From contig CAJTQR010000003.1 in assembly GCA_910578515.1 (NCBI GenBank), positions 124,001 through 188,000 on the forward strand: 64,000 bases of DNA, given 5' to 3'. This document shows positions 1-8,180 of this stretch, one piece after another. Below the pieces are notes generated by a model that was not told the origin of the DNA, searched no databases, and saw only the letters and a program-made list of their open reading frames with translations. Both the position numbers and the translations under genes were made by a program. The stretch's first letter is position 1; every line of letters starts with the position of its first letter. The stretch is from an uncultured Duncaniella sp. (GTDB lineage Bacteria > Bacteroidota > Bacteroidia > Bacteroidales > Muribaculaceae).

Positions 1-48
1 GCGCGCAATGGCGCCTACACAGGCACATGGCAGGGACACGGCATAAAA

Positions 49-480
49 TCACTGCGCTTCTTCCAAGAGTGCAAGAGCTTTATTTTCAAAGCCTTCCATA
101 ATCTCGCGTTCACCCGGACCTTTGTCGTTGATGCCGCAAAGATGGAGCACACCGTGGATTATGACGCGAAGCAACTCACGCTGATAGGTAGCGCCGACGA
201 GCTCTGAATTGCTCCTGACAGTGTCAAGAGAGATGAACATGTCGCCCGACACCATCCGCCCGCGCGAATAGTCAAAGGTGATAATATCGGTATAATAATC
301 GTGTTCGAGAAACTGACGGTTGACTTCGAGTATCTTCTCATCGTCACAGAATATGTAGACAAGCGGACCCGTGATTCGGGAGTGAGAGGCTATGACGCGG
401 TTTATCCACTCCTCGAGCAGAACTGTATCTATTTCAGGCATCTTTGTGCCGCCATCAGTCAACCATTCTATCTTGTTCAT
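49..480 (-). CDS. ybeY: Endoribonuclease YbeY, rRNA maturation factor
   Basis: A 143-residue protein of the UPF0054/YbeY family, a single-strand-specific metal-dependent endoribonuclease needed for 16S rRNA 3'-end processing and ribosome quality control in the cytoplasm. The zinc-site motif is near the C-terminus: H109 and H113 are in place (HGVLHLCGIND), while Asp119 sits where many bacterial YbeY proteins have the third His. The upstream ATG at 480 is preferred because the segment before the internal Met is kept in other Bacteroidetes YbeY proteins as I remember them. A consensus promoter lies upstream at 548-579. The first 48 bases of the window, downstream of this gene, are too short to identify. 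Confidence 0.93.
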   Translation of the reverse strand: MNKIEWLTDGGTKMPEIDTVLLEEWINRVIASHSRITGPLVYIFCDDEKILEVNRQFLEHDYYTDIITFDYSRGRMVSGDMFISLDTVRSNSELVGATYQRELLRVIIHGVLHLCGINDKGPGEREIMEGFENKALALLEEAQ

Positions 481-547
481 GCTTTCTCTTTTGATTTTGG
501 TCCGTCAAAGCAAAATTAGATGTTGTCAAGCAACATCTAATGTGACA

Positions 548-579
548 CAAAGATAACTATTTTTTCATTTTCGGTCAAA
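548..579 (-). promoter_or_regulatory. Promoter of ybeY
   Basis: Read on the minus strand this is TTTG, 20 nt, TATCTTTG, an exact match to the Bacteroidetes primary sigma-factor promoter. It sits about 68 nt upstream of the ybeY start. The rest of the 481-839 gap is AT-rich; apart from this promoter and the hairpin at 708-772 I see nothing in it. Confidence 0.75.
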
Positions 580-707
580 TTAATTTATTTCAGCCAAAAT
601 CACAGACAACAATTTTAAACATAACACACTAATACCCAATCAGATAAACCAATTTAAACCCTCTCAGATTTCAATATTTGCGCTGATTCGGAGAGGGGGA
701 CGTGAAT

Positions 708-772
708 TTTTAAAAGAAAAATGGTTTGAAAAGATGAGAAAACTCTCAAAGAGCCTCTTCTTCTCAAACCAT
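708..772 (-). terminator. Intrinsic terminator after the DUF4254 gene
   Basis: On the minus strand a 10-bp stem (AATGGTTTGA at 720-729 paired with TCAAACCATT at 763-772) encloses a loop with further pairing potential and is followed by a T-rich tract. It lies about 70 nt past the stop of the minus-strand DUF4254 gene. Confidence 0.6.
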
Positions 773-839
773 TCCTCTCCCCTACCCTTTCGGGCAATTT
801 CTCCGAGAATTTTCGGATGCTGCTTAGAGCAACACCAAC

Positions 840-1442
840 TTATTTCTTATACAGGACCGGATTTGTAGCAGGGTCGTTGTACATCTTCATCTGTCGGTAC
901 ACCTTCATATATTTCTTTCCGGCTGCGATGTCGTCGAGCAACTGGTCGATGGCAGTGGTCAGGTCCTCCTCCTGCTGCAGAAGGATGTCGAGCTTAGCCT
1001 GACACTTGGCAATATGTTCGGGCGAAGCATCGGTGCGGCTCACCTCGGCTGCCATGTGGTAAATCTTCAATGCCAGAATCGAGAGACGGTCGATAGCCCA
1101 TGCCGGCGACTCAGTGTTGATGGTCGCGTCAGCCTCGGGAGTCACGCTGCTGTACTTCTCGCGGAAATAGGTGTCGATTTCCTCAACCATATCCGTGCGG
1201 TCCTGGTTCGACTTGTCGATGCGGCGTTTCAGGGCAAGAGCTGCAACGGGGTCAATGTTGGGGTCACGGATTATATCTTCGAGATGCCACTGCACGGCAT
1301 CAATCCAATTCTTGGCAAAGAGTGTAGCCTCGATGGAACCTTCGGGATAGGGATTCGCAACCTTCGCGTCAACATCGTCGGTGACATGATAGAGCGCGGT
1401 GGTGTCGCGGAAAATTTTAAATGAGTCTTTTGCGAAATTCAT
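840..1442 (-). CDS. DUF4254 domain protein
   Basis: A 200-residue soluble protein that I recognise as DUF4254, a family common in Bacteroidetes with no established function. The typical central signature is present around residues 50-85 (NWIDAVQWHLEDIIRDP, then a Lys/Arg-rich segment and SNQDRTDMVE). The protein has no signal peptide or membrane segment and is predicted to be mostly helical. In other Bacteroidetes such genes can lie near heptosyltransferase or LPS genes, but no such neighbour is present here. It is transcribed alone, with a terminator downstream. The family assignment is from memory of the sequence pattern. Confidence 0.8.
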   Translation of the reverse strand: MNFAKDSFKIFRDTTALYHVTDDVDAKVANPYPEGSIEATLFAKNWIDAVQWHLEDIIRDPNIDPVAALALKRRIDKSNQDRTDMVEEIDTYFREKYSSVTPEADATINTESPAWAIDRLSILALKIYHMAAEVSRTDASPEHIAKCQAKLDILLQQEEDLTTAIDQLLDDIAAGKKYMKVYRQMKMYNDPATNPVLYKK

Positions 1443-1648
1443 GGTCGGCTATTATTGTGGTTTATTATTATGTGACAAGCACCACACATGTGCGAGGGTG
1501 TTGACCCTCGGAGGGTGAGATGATGCTCGATTATCTTCATTTGCAAATTTGGTGATTTTTCTCGCAAAATCCAAGCGATTGACCATAATATATTGAACTT
1601 TTATGAAAAGTTTGAATCAGTTCATATCCTCCATCATCGTAAAAATCG

Positions 1649-1656
1649 TAACTTTG
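1649..1656 (+). promoter_or_regulatory. -7 box immediately before the radical SAM gene
   Basis: TAACTTTG matches the Bacteroidetes -7 consensus and ends only 4 nt before the ATG at 1661. Transcription starting a few bases downstream would give a leaderless or nearly leaderless mRNA. No clear TTTG is visible at the -33 position. Confidence 0.5.
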
Positions 1657-1660
1657 CGGT

Positions 1661-2440
1661 ATGCAGACAGTATTATTTCATTCCACGATATTCGGTCCCA
1701 TCCATTCCCGCCGCCTGGGAGTGTCATTGGGCATCAACCTCACTCCCGACGATGGGAAGATTTGCTCGTTCGATTGCCTCTACTGCGAGGCGGGTTTCAA
1801 CGCCCAGGGCCCCGGCACCACAGGCTTTCCTCCGCGCGAGCGGGTGGCGCGACTGCTCGAATCGCGTCTTAAAAATATGAAAGCAGCCGGCGAACCGCTT
1901 GATGTAATCACCTTTTCGGGCAACGGCGAGCCTACACTTCATCCCCAATTCAAGGGGGTGATTGAGGACACCCTGCGCATACGCGACATGTACTATCCCG
2001 AAGCCAAGGTGAGCGTGCTCTCCAACTCCACACGGCTTGAAAACGCCTCGGTGGACGAAGCGCTGCGGATGGTCGACAACAACATACTGAAACTTGACTC
2101 GGCAATCACCCCGACCATGCGTGCCATAGACCGCCCGACACAGCCGGCATTCACATCCGAAAGAGCGATTGACGACATAGCCCGCTTCAAGGGACAGTGC
2201 ATCGTGCAGACCATGTTTCTGCGCGGTGAGCATGACGGTGTGAGCATCGACAACACCACACCCCGTGAGGTCGACGCACTCATAGAGGCTTACAGGAAAA
2301 TATCGCCAAAAGAGGTGATGATTTACTCGATAGACCGCAAGACGCCAGCCGAAAATCTGGAAAAAGTGAGCCGCGAGGAGCTGCTCGAAATAGCCGGTAG
2401 AATCACCTCGGAGACCGGAATTCCAGTGCAGGTAGCCTGA
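1661..2440 (+). CDS. Radical SAM protein
   Basis: A 259-residue radical S-adenosylmethionine enzyme. The CxxxCxxC motif that holds the [4Fe-4S] cluster is C35, C39 and C42 (CSFDCLYC), followed by the glycine-rich SAM contact FSGNGEPT near residue 86. The N-terminal stretch FGPIHSRRLGVSLG is typical of a small family of stand-alone Bacteroidetes radical SAM proteins whose substrate I do not know. The whole protein is essentially one partial TIM barrel with no accessory cluster domain. The ATG at 1661 follows directly on a promoter box. The LD-carboxypeptidase gene begins 17 nt after the stop, so the two are probably co-transcribed. Confidence 0.85.
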   Translation: MQTVLFHSTIFGPIHSRRLGVSLGINLTPDDGKICSFDCLYCEAGFNAQGPGTTGFPPRERVARLLESRLKNMKAAGEPLDVITFSGNGEPTLHPQFKGVIEDTLRIRDMYYPEAKVSVLSNSTRLENASVDEALRMVDNNILKLDSAITPTMRAIDRPTQPAFTSERAIDDIARFKGQCIVQTMFLRGEHDGVSIDNTTPREVDALIEAYRKISPKEVMIYSIDRKTPAENLEKVSREELLEIAGRITSETGIPVQVA

Positions 2441-2457
2441 CAAAAAAATTACCGATT

Positions 2458-3363
2458 ATGGAAATACTGACCCCTCCGCCATTGAAACATGGCGACCGCA
2501 TAGCCATCCTCTCGCCCGCAAGCATCATCAAACCGCAGGTGGTCTACTCTACCCTTCCGGTGCTCACCGACGAGGGCTGGGTGGCATACGTGGGAGAGAA
2601 CACATTCGGTCGTCACGGCACATACGCCGGCACCGATGACCAGCGCTACAGCGACCTCGAGACCGCTCTGACCGACCCCGATACACGAGCCATTATCTGC
2701 GCCCGCGGAGGCTACGGAGCCGTGCATCTGCTTGAGCGCCTCAACCGCCTGCCTCTGCGCGATGACCCGAAATGGATAGTGGGCTACAGCGACATTTCAG
2801 CCCTACATGCCCTTATGTCGGCCCACGGGATAAAATCAATCCATGCCCCCATGACGAAACATATATCCGAACATGAAGGCAAGGATGAGGACTCGCGACG
2901 CCTCTTCTCACTGCTGCGTGGAGAGAATGCCGACGTGCATGCCGAGCCTTTCGGGAAGAACCGCTATGGCACCGCCAAGGGGGTACTGAGAGGAGGAAAT
3001 CTCGCCGTGATTGCCGGTCTGATAAGCACTCCGTTTGACGTGTTCCAACCCGGAAGCATACTCTTCATCGAGGATGTATCCGAGCCTATATATAAGGTGG
3101 AGCGCATACTCTACACCCTACGGCTCAACGGGACCCTCGGCAAGCTCGCCGGACTGATTGTGGGACGTTTCACCAACTACACCGCCGACCGCGACAACGA
3201 CACCATGGAGGATATGATACAGCACATGGTGGAGGACTATGACTATCCCGTAGCCTACAATGTGCCTATCGGGCATGTTGACCACAACATCCCTATGGTC
3301 TGCTCCTCAACAGTCACCCTCGACGTGAACGCCACCGGAATGACCCTCCACACCCTCGCCTGA
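2458..3363 (+). CDS. ldcA: LD-carboxypeptidase, peptidase family S66
   Basis: A 301-residue muramoyltetrapeptide carboxypeptidase (family S66), which removes the terminal D-Ala from cytoplasmic tetrapeptide muropeptides during peptidoglycan recycling. The ARGGYG loop is at about residues 82-87, the catalytic Ser is S111 in GYSD, a Glu lies in FIEDVSEP and the catalytic His in PIGHVDHN near the C-terminus. The Ser-Glu-His triad is therefore complete. No signal peptide is seen, which fits a cytoplasmic role. It is probably in an operon with the radical SAM gene. The 196 bp after it carry one of the two inverted repeats of the RepA-like island. Confidence 0.88.
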   Translation: MEILTPPPLKHGDRIAILSPASIIKPQVVYSTLPVLTDEGWVAYVGENTFGRHGTYAGTDDQRYSDLETALTDPDTRAIICARGGYGAVHLLERLNRLPLRDDPKWIVGYSDISALHALMSAHGIKSIHAPMTKHISEHEGKDEDSRRLFSLLRGENADVHAEPFGKNRYGTAKGVLRGGNLAVIAGLISTPFDVFQPGSILFIEDVSEPIYKVERILYTLRLNGTLGKLAGLIVGRFTNYTADRDNDTMEDMIQHMVEDYDYPVAYNVPIGHVDHNIPMVCSSTVTLDVNATGMTLHTLA

Positions 3364-3454
3364 CCCCTCAACCCTCTCCACACTCGCCTGACCTCATCCC
3401 CCTCCATACCTTCGCATAAATCATTCTCAGAACCAACCAATAGCATTGTTACTG

Positions 3455-3545
3455 TTGTCGCATTGTCGCAGTCGCACAAGGAAGCGGATTTGTGCGACAA
3501 TGTCGCATGCGACAGTTTCCCCGTGCGACAATGCGACTGCGACAA
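3455..3545. repeat. 91-bp inverted repeat, left copy
   Basis: This 91-bp segment is repeated in inverted orientation at 5178-5268, with 7 mismatches by my count (about 92% identity). It is built from TGTCGCA and TGCGACA words and is partly palindromic. It lies 14 bp past the stop of the RepA-like gene, so the pair encloses that gene. A shorter match in direct orientation (CAATTGAC context) also follows both copies, at about 3557 and 5289. Confidence 0.85.
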
Positions 3546-3559
3546 ATAGCGGCTCACTG

Positions 3560-4990
3560 TCAATTGCCCGGATTGTCTGACACTTCGTTTCGCCAGCGGT
3601 AAAGGGTGGCACGATGTATGCCAAGTTCTTTAGCCACGGTGTCGGGATGGGTCCCTGCGGCGAGCATCTCCTTGGCACGGGCTTTCTGCTCGTCACGTGA
3701 GTATTGCGTCCCCTCCCCGCTTCTACGTCCGCCTGCCTCGACCGATGGTTTGGGCAGATTGTTGTCTTCCAGTCCTGTGCCATGTGAGGTGAAGCCCACG
3801 AAGTTGGGGCATACCTGACCGATGGAGCATTCGAGCACACTTTCACGACCATAGACTACCTCTGTGTTGCGCTGCTTTATCTGCTTGATGTAGCGGAGCG
3901 AGGAGTCGCGGCAGCTCTCGCCGAGGGCAAACGCCGAGTCGGCGAAGTTGATTAGCATCTTCGACCCCTGCAGGTCATTGCGTGTGATGGGGTTCGACAT
4001 GCATCGTTTGGGCGTATGTGCAAGCAAAAGTATGCTCATGCCGTGTCGTTTCTTCAGCGCCACAAGCTTCTTCATCAGCGGCATGGCATCGGCTGCGGTC
4101 TCGGTGCCCGAAGCCATGAAGGTGATGTTGTCAATGATAATCACCTGCGCTCCCGTCTCCACTATACGGTTTTCGAGGTCAGATATGATTTGGTCGGCAA
4201 ACTTCTTGGTGGCAAATTCCTCGGCATCGGTCTGTGTGATATCATAGAAAAGCTCCACGCGGTGGAACCGCTGCCCGAAGTCGTAGTAGAGCTTCTTCGG
4301 AGAGCCCTCCTCGGCAGGGCATGAGTAGCGACGTGCAAACTGGGCTATACTCAGCTCGAAATCAGCGTAAATGACAGGTTGTGCCAGCGTCTCGGGACGG
4401 AGTTCGGGTATAAGCGTGGGTGTGGAGCCTCCCGAGGCTATCATATCGGCGATTTGCACCGCAAGGAGCGATTTACCCACGTTTGTATCGGCAAACAGGA
4501 TGCATATTTCACCCTCGTACCATAGCGGACCGCACAGCTGCTTCTGGTCGATGGATACATCGGCATATCTCACCCATTCGTCGCCCGACATCATGCGTGT
4601 GATGCCGCATTGGCGGGGTTTGGAGACGGGAGTCTCAGCCAAAAGGGTGCTTACGGCCCTGGCAGGCGTTGATACTGGCTCCACGGGGGGACATACCTCC
4701 GGTTTTGGTGTGTCTACCTCTTTAGTAGTGTTTACCTCCGGTTTTGGAGTATCGGCATCAGTCTTTGGAGTATCAGCTTCCGGTTTTTTAGAGGCTGCCT
4801 CCTGTGTGTTTTTCAGCGAGCGAAGCCCGTTGATGTTGAAACGTGGCAGCTCCTTAAGCTTCACCTTACCCCCTTTCGGATGGCGCGGCGCAGCCTTAAG
4901 ATTTAACAGACGGTCGACTGCCGAGGAGATGTGCTCAGTCTCTCCCATTCTCTCAGAGAGGGGATTACGTTTGGTGGAATTGGTTTCCAT
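3560..4990 (-). CDS. RepA-like RecA-fold ATPase with C-terminal HTH
   Basis: A 476-residue protein in three parts. Residues 60-125 are a low-complexity Pro/Thr/Glu linker with repeated DTPKPE units. Residues 140-360 form a RecA/RepA-type P-loop ATPase: the Walker A variant ADTNVGKS is at 167-174, a hydrophobic VIIIDN strand serves as Walker B, and LLLAHTPKR resembles the sensor region of hexameric RepA helicases. The last 35 residues form a resolvase-type helix-turn-helix (HPDTVAKELGIHRATLYRW). Such proteins occur on Bacteroidetes plasmids and mobile elements. The iteron array upstream and the flanking inverted repeats support a replication or plasmid-derived role, which is inference. Its exact family is uncertain, and no relaxase, integrase or partition gene is adjacent. 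Confidence 0.7.
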   Translation of the reverse strand: METNSTKRNPLSERMGETEHISSAVDRLLNLKAAPRHPKGGKVKLKELPRFNINGLRSLKNTQEAASKKPEADTPKTDADTPKPEVNTTKEVDTPKPEVCPPVEPVSTPARAVSTLLAETPVSKPRQCGITRMMSGDEWVRYADVSIDQKQLCGPLWYEGEICILFADTNVGKSLLAVQIADMIASGGSTPTLIPELRPETLAQPVIYADFELSIAQFARRYSCPAEEGSPKKLYYDFGQRFHRVELFYDITQTDAEEFATKKFADQIISDLENRIVETGAQVIIIDNITFMASGTETAADAMPLMKKLVALKKRHGMSILLLAHTPKRCMSNPITRNDLQGSKMLINFADSAFALGESCRDSSLRYIKQIKQRNTEVVYGRESVLECSIGQVCPNFVGFTSHGTGLEDNNLPKPSVEAGGRRSGEGTQYSRDEQKARAKEMLAAGTHPDTVAKELGIHRATLYRWRNEVSDNPGN

Positions 4991-5106
4991 AGTATGTAAC
5001 GGTGAGGTGGGTTAATGGTTAAAGTTTTTCATACCTCACACTGCAAAGATACTGCCCGCATCTACCCGAAAAGGTGCGATAATGTCAAGCCGTGGCAAAA
5101 AAAGTT

Positions 5107-5191
5107 TTGTCACCGCAGATTTTGTTTCCGTCTACTTGTCACCGTAGGTCTGTCACAATAGACTTGTTACAACAGATTTGTCGCAGTCGCA
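5107..5191 (+). repeat. Iteron-like array, six 14-bp direct repeats
   Basis: Units beginning TTGT start at 5107, 5122, 5136, 5164 and 5178, with a degenerate unit at 5150, so the spacing is 15, 14, 14, 14 and 14 bp. The approximate consensus is TTGTYACNNYAGAY. The last unit forms the start of the right-hand 91-bp repeat. The array lies about 115 bp upstream of the RepA-like start codon, the place where plasmid initiator proteins bind iterons. The rest of 4991-5410 has no gene that I can support. Confidence 0.65.
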
Positions 5192-5268
5192 CTGTCGCAG
5201 GGAGAGCCTGTCGCATGCGACATTGTCGCACAAATCCGCTTCCCTATGCGACTGCGACAATGCGACAA
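5178..5268. repeat. 91-bp inverted repeat, right copy
   Basis: Mirror copy of 3455-3545, of identical length. It starts inside the iteron array and ends in a run of TGCGACA words. The sequence just outside both copies (CAGTWACMAT) is weakly similar in inverted orientation, so the repeat may extend a little further outward. Confidence 0.85.
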
Positions 5269-5410
5269 ATGCAGTTACCATCGGCTTCATGTCAATTGCA
5301 CGGATGGCTAAAAATGACGTAACATTACTGAAAACACATATTGAAAATGCTTAGATAGAATGCTTAGATATGTTAAAAATAAATTACAGCCAAAAATATT
5401 TGAGGTCGGA

Positions 5411-5442
5411 TTTGTTGTAGCAGCGGAATTTGACTATCTTTG
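5411..5442 (+). promoter_or_regulatory. Promoter of the Abi_2 remnant
   Basis: TTTG, 20 nt, TATCTTTG, a full Bacteroidetes promoter. It ends 8 nt before the ATG at 5451. With the Abi gene truncated, transcription should run straight into the beta-helix gene at 5668. Confidence 0.7.
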
Positions 5443-5450
5443 CATTTAAT

Positions 5451-5664
5451 ATGACCTCCCACGCTTCCCGTCAGAACAGCGCACCCGGGGAGGTCTTCGA
5501 GTTTTATATGGATTATACGAAACGCCCTCTCACCCTGCAACAGCAGATAGCCAAATTAAAAAGCCGTGGGTTGCTGATTGATGATGAGCAACTTGCGGAA
5601 CAATACTTAACCAATATAAGCTATTACCGACTGAGGGCATATACATATCCATTCCAAGATAATT
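5451..5664 (+). pseudogene. Truncated Abi_2 (AbiD/AbiF-type) gene
   Basis: From about 5508 the translation reads MDYTKRPLTLQQQI, then KSRGLLIDD and YLTNISYYRLRAYTYPFQDN, which is the N-terminal signature of Abi_2 abortive-infection proteins (normally about 300 residues). Similarity stops after some 50 residues, right before the start of the next gene. The remaining in-frame codons to 5768 look unrelated and overlap that gene. I read it as the 5' end of an abortive-infection gene whose remainder has been deleted. The start could be 5451 or 5508. Confidence 0.7.
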
Positions 5665-5667
5665 GCC

Positions 5668-8061
5668 ATGAAATACCGGACTTTTATAGCCATGCTGCTC
5701 TCTGTGACAAGTATGTTGACTGCTTTTGGCAAGACAGACGTTTTAGAGGTCAGCCCTTTGTTCACTGACCGGCAAGTTGCCGGCGACACCACTTGTTTCC
5801 GCTCTGTGGCTGAGGCTTTGCGCGAGGCTGAAAGGTTGCAGAAGGTGCATGCATATTCGGAGGAATCGCCCCTCACCATACGCATAGCCCCCTCGGTCTA
5901 CTGGCTTGATGACCCTGACGACCCTACGGTACGCAACCCCTCGGTAAGCAACGGCACACCCTTCGGCATGGAGCTTCAGCTGAGCCATATCAGACTGTTG
6001 GGACTCTCCGACAACGCTGAGGATGTAGTGCTTGCCTGTAACCGCGGGCAGACGCAGGGCGCCAATGGTAATTTTACAATGCTGCACCTCATCGGGAGCG
6101 ATATCTCGGTCGAAAATATCACATTCGGCAACTATTGCAACGTCGATTTGGTCTATCCCCGTGACCCGTCGCTCAACCGTCCTCGCCGCGAAGATGCAAT
6201 AGTGCAGGCTCAGTTGATAATCTGCGATGGCGACCGTGTGGTGGCGCGCAACTGCCGATTTATCAGCCGTTTGAACTTATGTCCGTTTGCCGGAGCGAAA
6301 AGAGCGCTGTTTGACAATTGCTACTTCGAATGCACCGACGATGCCCTCTGCGGCACAGGGGTATACTACCGCTGCCGCTTCACACTGTTCAGTGGAAAGC
6401 CGTTTTACAACACCTACGCTCAGGGTGCGCGGTTTCTTGACTGCGACCTCCACGCTCTCACGTCCGGACGTCAGTATCTGGTAAAGGTGGGAAGCCAGGT
6501 CGCCATGGTAGATTGCCGCTGGACGTCTGCCGACCCGTCGCTCTCCATTGCCTGGACCCAGGACCCTACCGACGACCTCCGCAGCTATCAGTCTAACCTT
6601 ACACTCAACGGTGAGCCACTCTTTATCAATCGCGAGCGCCCGCACCTCACCGTCGATATGACCGGAAAGTCGCTTCTCGACGCCTACAAGAGCGGCGACA
6701 CATACAATATCTACAACCTGCTCAAAGGGGACGATGGCTGGAATCCTACCCGGCAGGACACCGCGTCGCTCCCCTCCCAGCCTACCCGTCTCACGCTCTC
6801 TCACCGCAAGGCAGCCATCGAGACCGGGAAAGATTCAGTGTGCCTGTCGGCCGACAGCCCGGACGTAGACTGGCTCGTAGACGACACCGCCAAGAGGTAT
6901 GTGCGTCTCACTCCGATGCCCCTCGGAAAATGCGTGGTGGAAGGGCTGAATACGGGTGAGGAGGCGGTGTTAGTTCCACTCACAGCACGTACACCCGCAG
7001 GGCTTGAGGCAGGCTGTGTGCTCACCGTCAATCCTCCCATACTCCCCGCTCCTGATTTCACCTCCTATCCCCGCCTGTCGCGTCAGGGCGACCGTCTGAA
7101 GGTAGATTACACCCTCTCGCTCAACGGTCGTGCCGACCTCTCGGAAGTGACCTGGTATCGCTCTAAATCGCCCAATGGCACCGATGCCATCCCTGTGGCT
7201 GTAAGTCGCCACGGCGCTCCGAAACTGACCTATACCCTCACCGAGGCTGACTGCGGCTATCATATCATGGCGGCAGTCGCTCCCCGACACATCCGCTCGG
7301 GACTTGGCACTCCAGTCACAGCCATCACCCCGGAGATGGTCGCCGAGGCGCCTGAAGTCAAGGAGCTACAGACCGATTTCAGCGATTTCCCCACCTCACC
7401 GCAACTCCAAATCATACCGGGATTCTGGACGGTAGATGCCGTGAAACCGGCTGACACCGCTCCCTACGACTGGAGTCCCGACCCTCTGAACGGATGGTAT
7501 TACGGCACCGGCATGGATGGCGCCGCTGGTATCGAGGGACTGCTCCAGGCATCGCGTGGCGCAAGGCTGATTTACAATCCCGTGCGACACTCATGTGGCG
7601 ACATGCAGCTCTCACTGCTCGTCGACCCATGCAAAAGCGCAGGGCAAGGTTTCGGCAGCGCCACAGGACAATACATGGATATCTGCATCAAATTTGACCC
7701 CGTCACGCTGTCGGGCTACGCTCTCCGCATCATCCGGACAACAAAGAATGACAAGGCGGTGGACTTCCTGCTGCTCCGCTACGACAACGGAGTGGCGACA
7801 CCCATATCAGCCCCCGTCTCAGCCATCTGCTACCGCAGCGGTTGTGAAATCAACCTCTCGGCTACAGGCAATACACTCACGGCATCGGTCAACAACCGTT
7901 CCACCCTTCCTGAACCCCACCGCGAAGGACTGTCGAAGGATGTGTACCTCAGCGCCACCATCACCCCTACAGCCTACGGCGGTATCTGCATCCAGCACAC
8001 CGGCTCAACAGGGGCATCAGCCACCCTCCTGCGCGAGCTTAACGCCCGGTGGAGTGAATAG
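5668..8061 (+). CDS. Secreted beta-helix protein, pectate lyase-like
   Basis: A 797-residue exported protein with a clear signal peptide (MKYRTFIAMLLSVTSMLTAFG). Residues 40-330 resemble right-handed parallel beta-helix carbohydrate enzymes of the pectinesterase/pectate lyase group, with repeated short strands (VENITFGNY, VVARNCRFIS, ALFDNCYFEC, GARFLDCDLHAL). The second half has Ig-like segments and a C-terminal jelly-roll-like region of about 200 residues. I see no intact pectinesterase motif, so the activity is undefined. It probably acts in the periplasm or at the cell surface on plant glycans. It directly follows the Abi_2 remnant and may use that gene's promoter. It ends before a hairpin shared with frr. 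Confidence 0.7.
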   Translation: MKYRTFIAMLLSVTSMLTAFGKTDVLEVSPLFTDRQVAGDTTCFRSVAEALREAERLQKVHAYSEESPLTIRIAPSVYWLDDPDDPTVRNPSVSNGTPFGMELQLSHIRLLGLSDNAEDVVLACNRGQTQGANGNFTMLHLIGSDISVENITFGNYCNVDLVYPRDPSLNRPRREDAIVQAQLIICDGDRVVARNCRFISRLNLCPFAGAKRALFDNCYFECTDDALCGTGVYYRCRFTLFSGKPFYNTYAQGARFLDCDLHALTSGRQYLVKVGSQVAMVDCRWTSADPSLSIAWTQDPTDDLRSYQSNLTLNGEPLFINRERPHLTVDMTGKSLLDAYKSGDTYNIYNLLKGDDGWNPTRQDTASLPSQPTRLTLSHRKAAIETGKDSVCLSADSPDVDWLVDDTAKRYVRLTPMPLGKCVVEGLNTGEEAVLVPLTARTPAGLEAGCVLTVNPPILPAPDFTSYPRLSRQGDRLKVDYTLSLNGRADLSEVTWYRSKSPNGTDAIPVAVSRHGAPKLTYTLTEADCGYHIMAAVAPRHIRSGLGTPVTAITPEMVAEAPEVKELQTDFSDFPTSPQLQIIPGFWTVDAVKPADTAPYDWSPDPLNGWYYGTGMDGAAGIEGLLQASRGARLIYNPVRHSCGDMQLSLLVDPCKSAGQGFGSATGQYMDICIKFDPVTLSGYALRIIRTTKNDKAVDFLLLRYDNGVATPISAPVSAICYRSGCEINLSATGNTLTASVNNRSTLPEPHREGLSKDVYLSATITPTAYGGICIQHTGSTGASATLLRELNARWSE

Positions 8062-8118
8062 CCACCCCACTCCCGATTGGACCCTCACGACAGAATGACG
8101 GAAACAATAGAATAAAAG

Positions 8119-8155
8119 AATCCCGGACCACCTCAACTGCGAGATGTCCGGGATT
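8119..8155. terminator. Bidirectional hairpin between the beta-helix gene and frr
   Basis: A perfect 10-bp stem (AATCCCGGAC with GTCCGGGATT) with a 17-nt loop, in the convergent gap between the plus-strand gene ending at 8061 and frr ending at 8181. AT-rich tracts flank both sides. Confidence 0.7.
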
Positions 8156-8180
8156 AATCATGTTTCATTCTCTTACTCTC

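Noticed and set aside
1..207. Open plus-strand frame (ARNGAYTGTWQGHG at its start)
   Set aside because: It continues antisense through ybeY and the start lies outside the window; the first 48 bases alone are too short to support a gene.
1724..2443. 239-residue open frame antisense to the radical SAM gene
   Set aside because: The opposite strand carries a full radical SAM domain with all cluster cysteines; this is a shadow frame.
5107..5268. CRISPR array
   Set aside because: The repeats are only 14 bp, directly adjacent and without spacers, and no cas gene is present; they fit iterons.
7595..8098. 167-residue Ser/Thr-rich frame inside the beta-helix gene
   Set aside because: It is an alternative frame of a well-supported gene, and its low-complexity composition is expected from a shifted GC-rich frame.
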